A stretch of 64,000 bases of DNA. It comes from Blepharisma japonicum. Its lineage: Eukaryota; Ciliophora; Heterotrichea; Heterotrichida; Blepharismidae. The stretch covers positions 372,327 through 436,326 of the forward strand of contig CATKHK010000011.1 in assembly GCA_949751835.1 (NCBI GenBank), written 5' to 3'. Positions 63,497-64,000 of this stretch are shown here, in pieces. Both the position numbers and the translations under genes were made by a program. Position 1 is the first letter of the stretch. Each line of letters begins with the position of its first letter. The notes under the pieces were generated by a model. That model was not told the DNA's origin and searched no databases. It saw only the letters and a list, made by a program, of their open reading frames with translations.

Positions 63497-64000
63497 TTAT
63501 GACAACTTTTTTTGAAGTTGAGAAGATTCTTCTCTAAACCTAGCTAGTTCATCTTCCAAATGTAAAATTTTATACATTGTGTATATTACTTCGATATTTT
63601 CACTCGAAATCTTTAAAGAAACGAATTGCTCAATTGCTGCCTCTTCTTGAGTAGTTAGCTCACCTTTTTCCTGTGTTAAAATTACGTTTGCTTTTGCTTT
63701 GAAATATTGGTAAAATTCACCATAAGTGGATTTTCCTATTTTTTTGATTAGTTCTTTCTTTTTTTGATTAATCATTTTTTCAAAATCTTCTTCTTTTTTG
63801 GCATACTCAACTAGCTTGATTTGCATTCCTTGCCTGGTTTGGCTAAATTCTTCATCTTCTTCTTCCTCTTCCCCACTACTCCAAGGTTCGTCTTCACTAC
63901 TACTAGAGCTTGGTTCTTCATAAGCCTGGTCTTCACTATCAGATGAAATTGCTTCACTTGGAGTAGATTGTGGTTTTACATAATGAACTCTATATATAGA
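63497..64000 (-). CDS. Coiled-coil protein, 5' end beyond window
   Basis: The last gene is cut by the right edge, and 167 codons are present, ending in UAA at 63497. The visible N-terminal part is acidic and Ser-rich (SSDSEDQAYEEPSSSSSEDE, then a Glu/Asp run), like a casein-kinase-type acidic region. The C-terminal 110 residues are helical and charged (LVEYAKKEEDFEKMINQKKK, then LEDELARFREESSQLQKKLS). The frame is open to the window end with no ATG upstream of the acidic part, so the true start is outside. No domain is recognised. Confidence 0.6.
   Translation of the reverse strand, partial: SIYRVHYVKPQSTPSEAISSDSEDQAYEEPSSSSSEDEPWSSGEEEEEDEEFSQTRQGMQIKLVEYAKKEEDFEKMINQKKKELIKKIGKSTYGEFYQYFKAKANVILTQEKGELTTQEEAAIEQFVSLKISSENIEVIYTMYKILHLEDELARFREESSQLQKKLS

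Noticed and set aside
1-64000. Stentor or a bacterial source with UGA-Trp such as Mycoplasma
   Set aside because: Stentor uses the standard code. Spliceosomal introns, kinesin, SRP54, ESCRT-III and histone fold genes exclude bacteria.

Overview
This window looks like macronuclear DNA of a heterotrich ciliate, most likely a Blepharisma species. Four things point there. (1) UGA must be read as tryptophan. More than 50 in-frame UGA codons lie inside some two dozen genes, often at positions where the family has an invariant Trp (WD40 strand ends, a K+ channel pore helix, GATD1, TBC1D23, a GFA domain). Every gene that can be closed ends in UAA or UAG. (2) Twelve spliceosomal introns can be placed, ten of exactly 15 nt and two of 16 nt, all GT...AG with an A six bases from the 3' end. 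(3) Genes are densely packed on both strands, often 10-100 bp apart, in AT-rich DNA. (4) Gene content is ciliate-like: a P4-ATPase/guanylyl cyclase fusion, a centrin, and many ciliary and coiled-coil proteins. Stentor shares the tiny introns but uses the standard code. The genus is inferred. Open reading frames called with the standard code are broken at UGA, and the gene models here are rejoined across UGA and the introns.

Layout. 1-9.7 kb: an LRR protein, an ATP-synthase-b-like mitochondrial protein, a GATD1-like protein, a REI1/ZNF622 ribosome-biogenesis factor, a CENP-V/GFA protein, an arrestin-like protein with a C-terminal PSAP motif, and a dynein-2 light intermediate chain. 10-19.3 kb: an EF-hand-like coiled-coil protein, CLU, a cyclic-nucleotide-type voltage-gated K+ channel, a RING-H2 protein and ETF-beta. 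19.3-28 kb: a p24/TMED cargo receptor, a TBC1D23 homologue, a cytosolic carboxypeptidase (tubulin deglutamylase family), a short protein with a CAAX box, VPS2/CHMP2 and a DHHC acyltransferase. 28.3-32 kb: an armadillo-like repeat protein fused to a histone H2A-like domain, and a mitochondrial 2-aminoethylphosphonate transaminase. 32.4-38.6 kb: the P4-ATPase/guanylyl cyclase. 39.7-51 kb: an MRH/ATG27-like protein, centrin, three coiled-coil proteins, SRP54, DPM3, an LRR protein and a kinesin-13. 51.3-64 kb: an F-x-P repeat protein, a WD40/ankyrin/TRP channel, TSNAXIP1-like and DZIP1-like proteins, a possible BI-1-like membrane protein, a two-domain phosphagen-kinase-like pseudoenzyme, a mitochondrial protein with possible TraB similarity, and a coiled-coil gene cut by the window end.

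Functional themes are cilia and basal bodies (DYNC2LI1, CCP, DZIP1, TSNAXIP1-like, kinesin-13, centrin, docking-domain phosphagen-kinase-like protein), membrane traffic (TMED, TBC1D23, CHMP2, arrestin, ATG27-like), mitochondria (ATP synthase b-like, CLU, ETF-beta, PhnW) and signalling channels or cyclases. No rRNA, tRNA, CRISPR array or recognisable transposon was seen. The most unusual item is the armadillo/H2A fusion at 28315-30222. The WD40-TRP channel and the double pseudo-phosphagen kinase come next.
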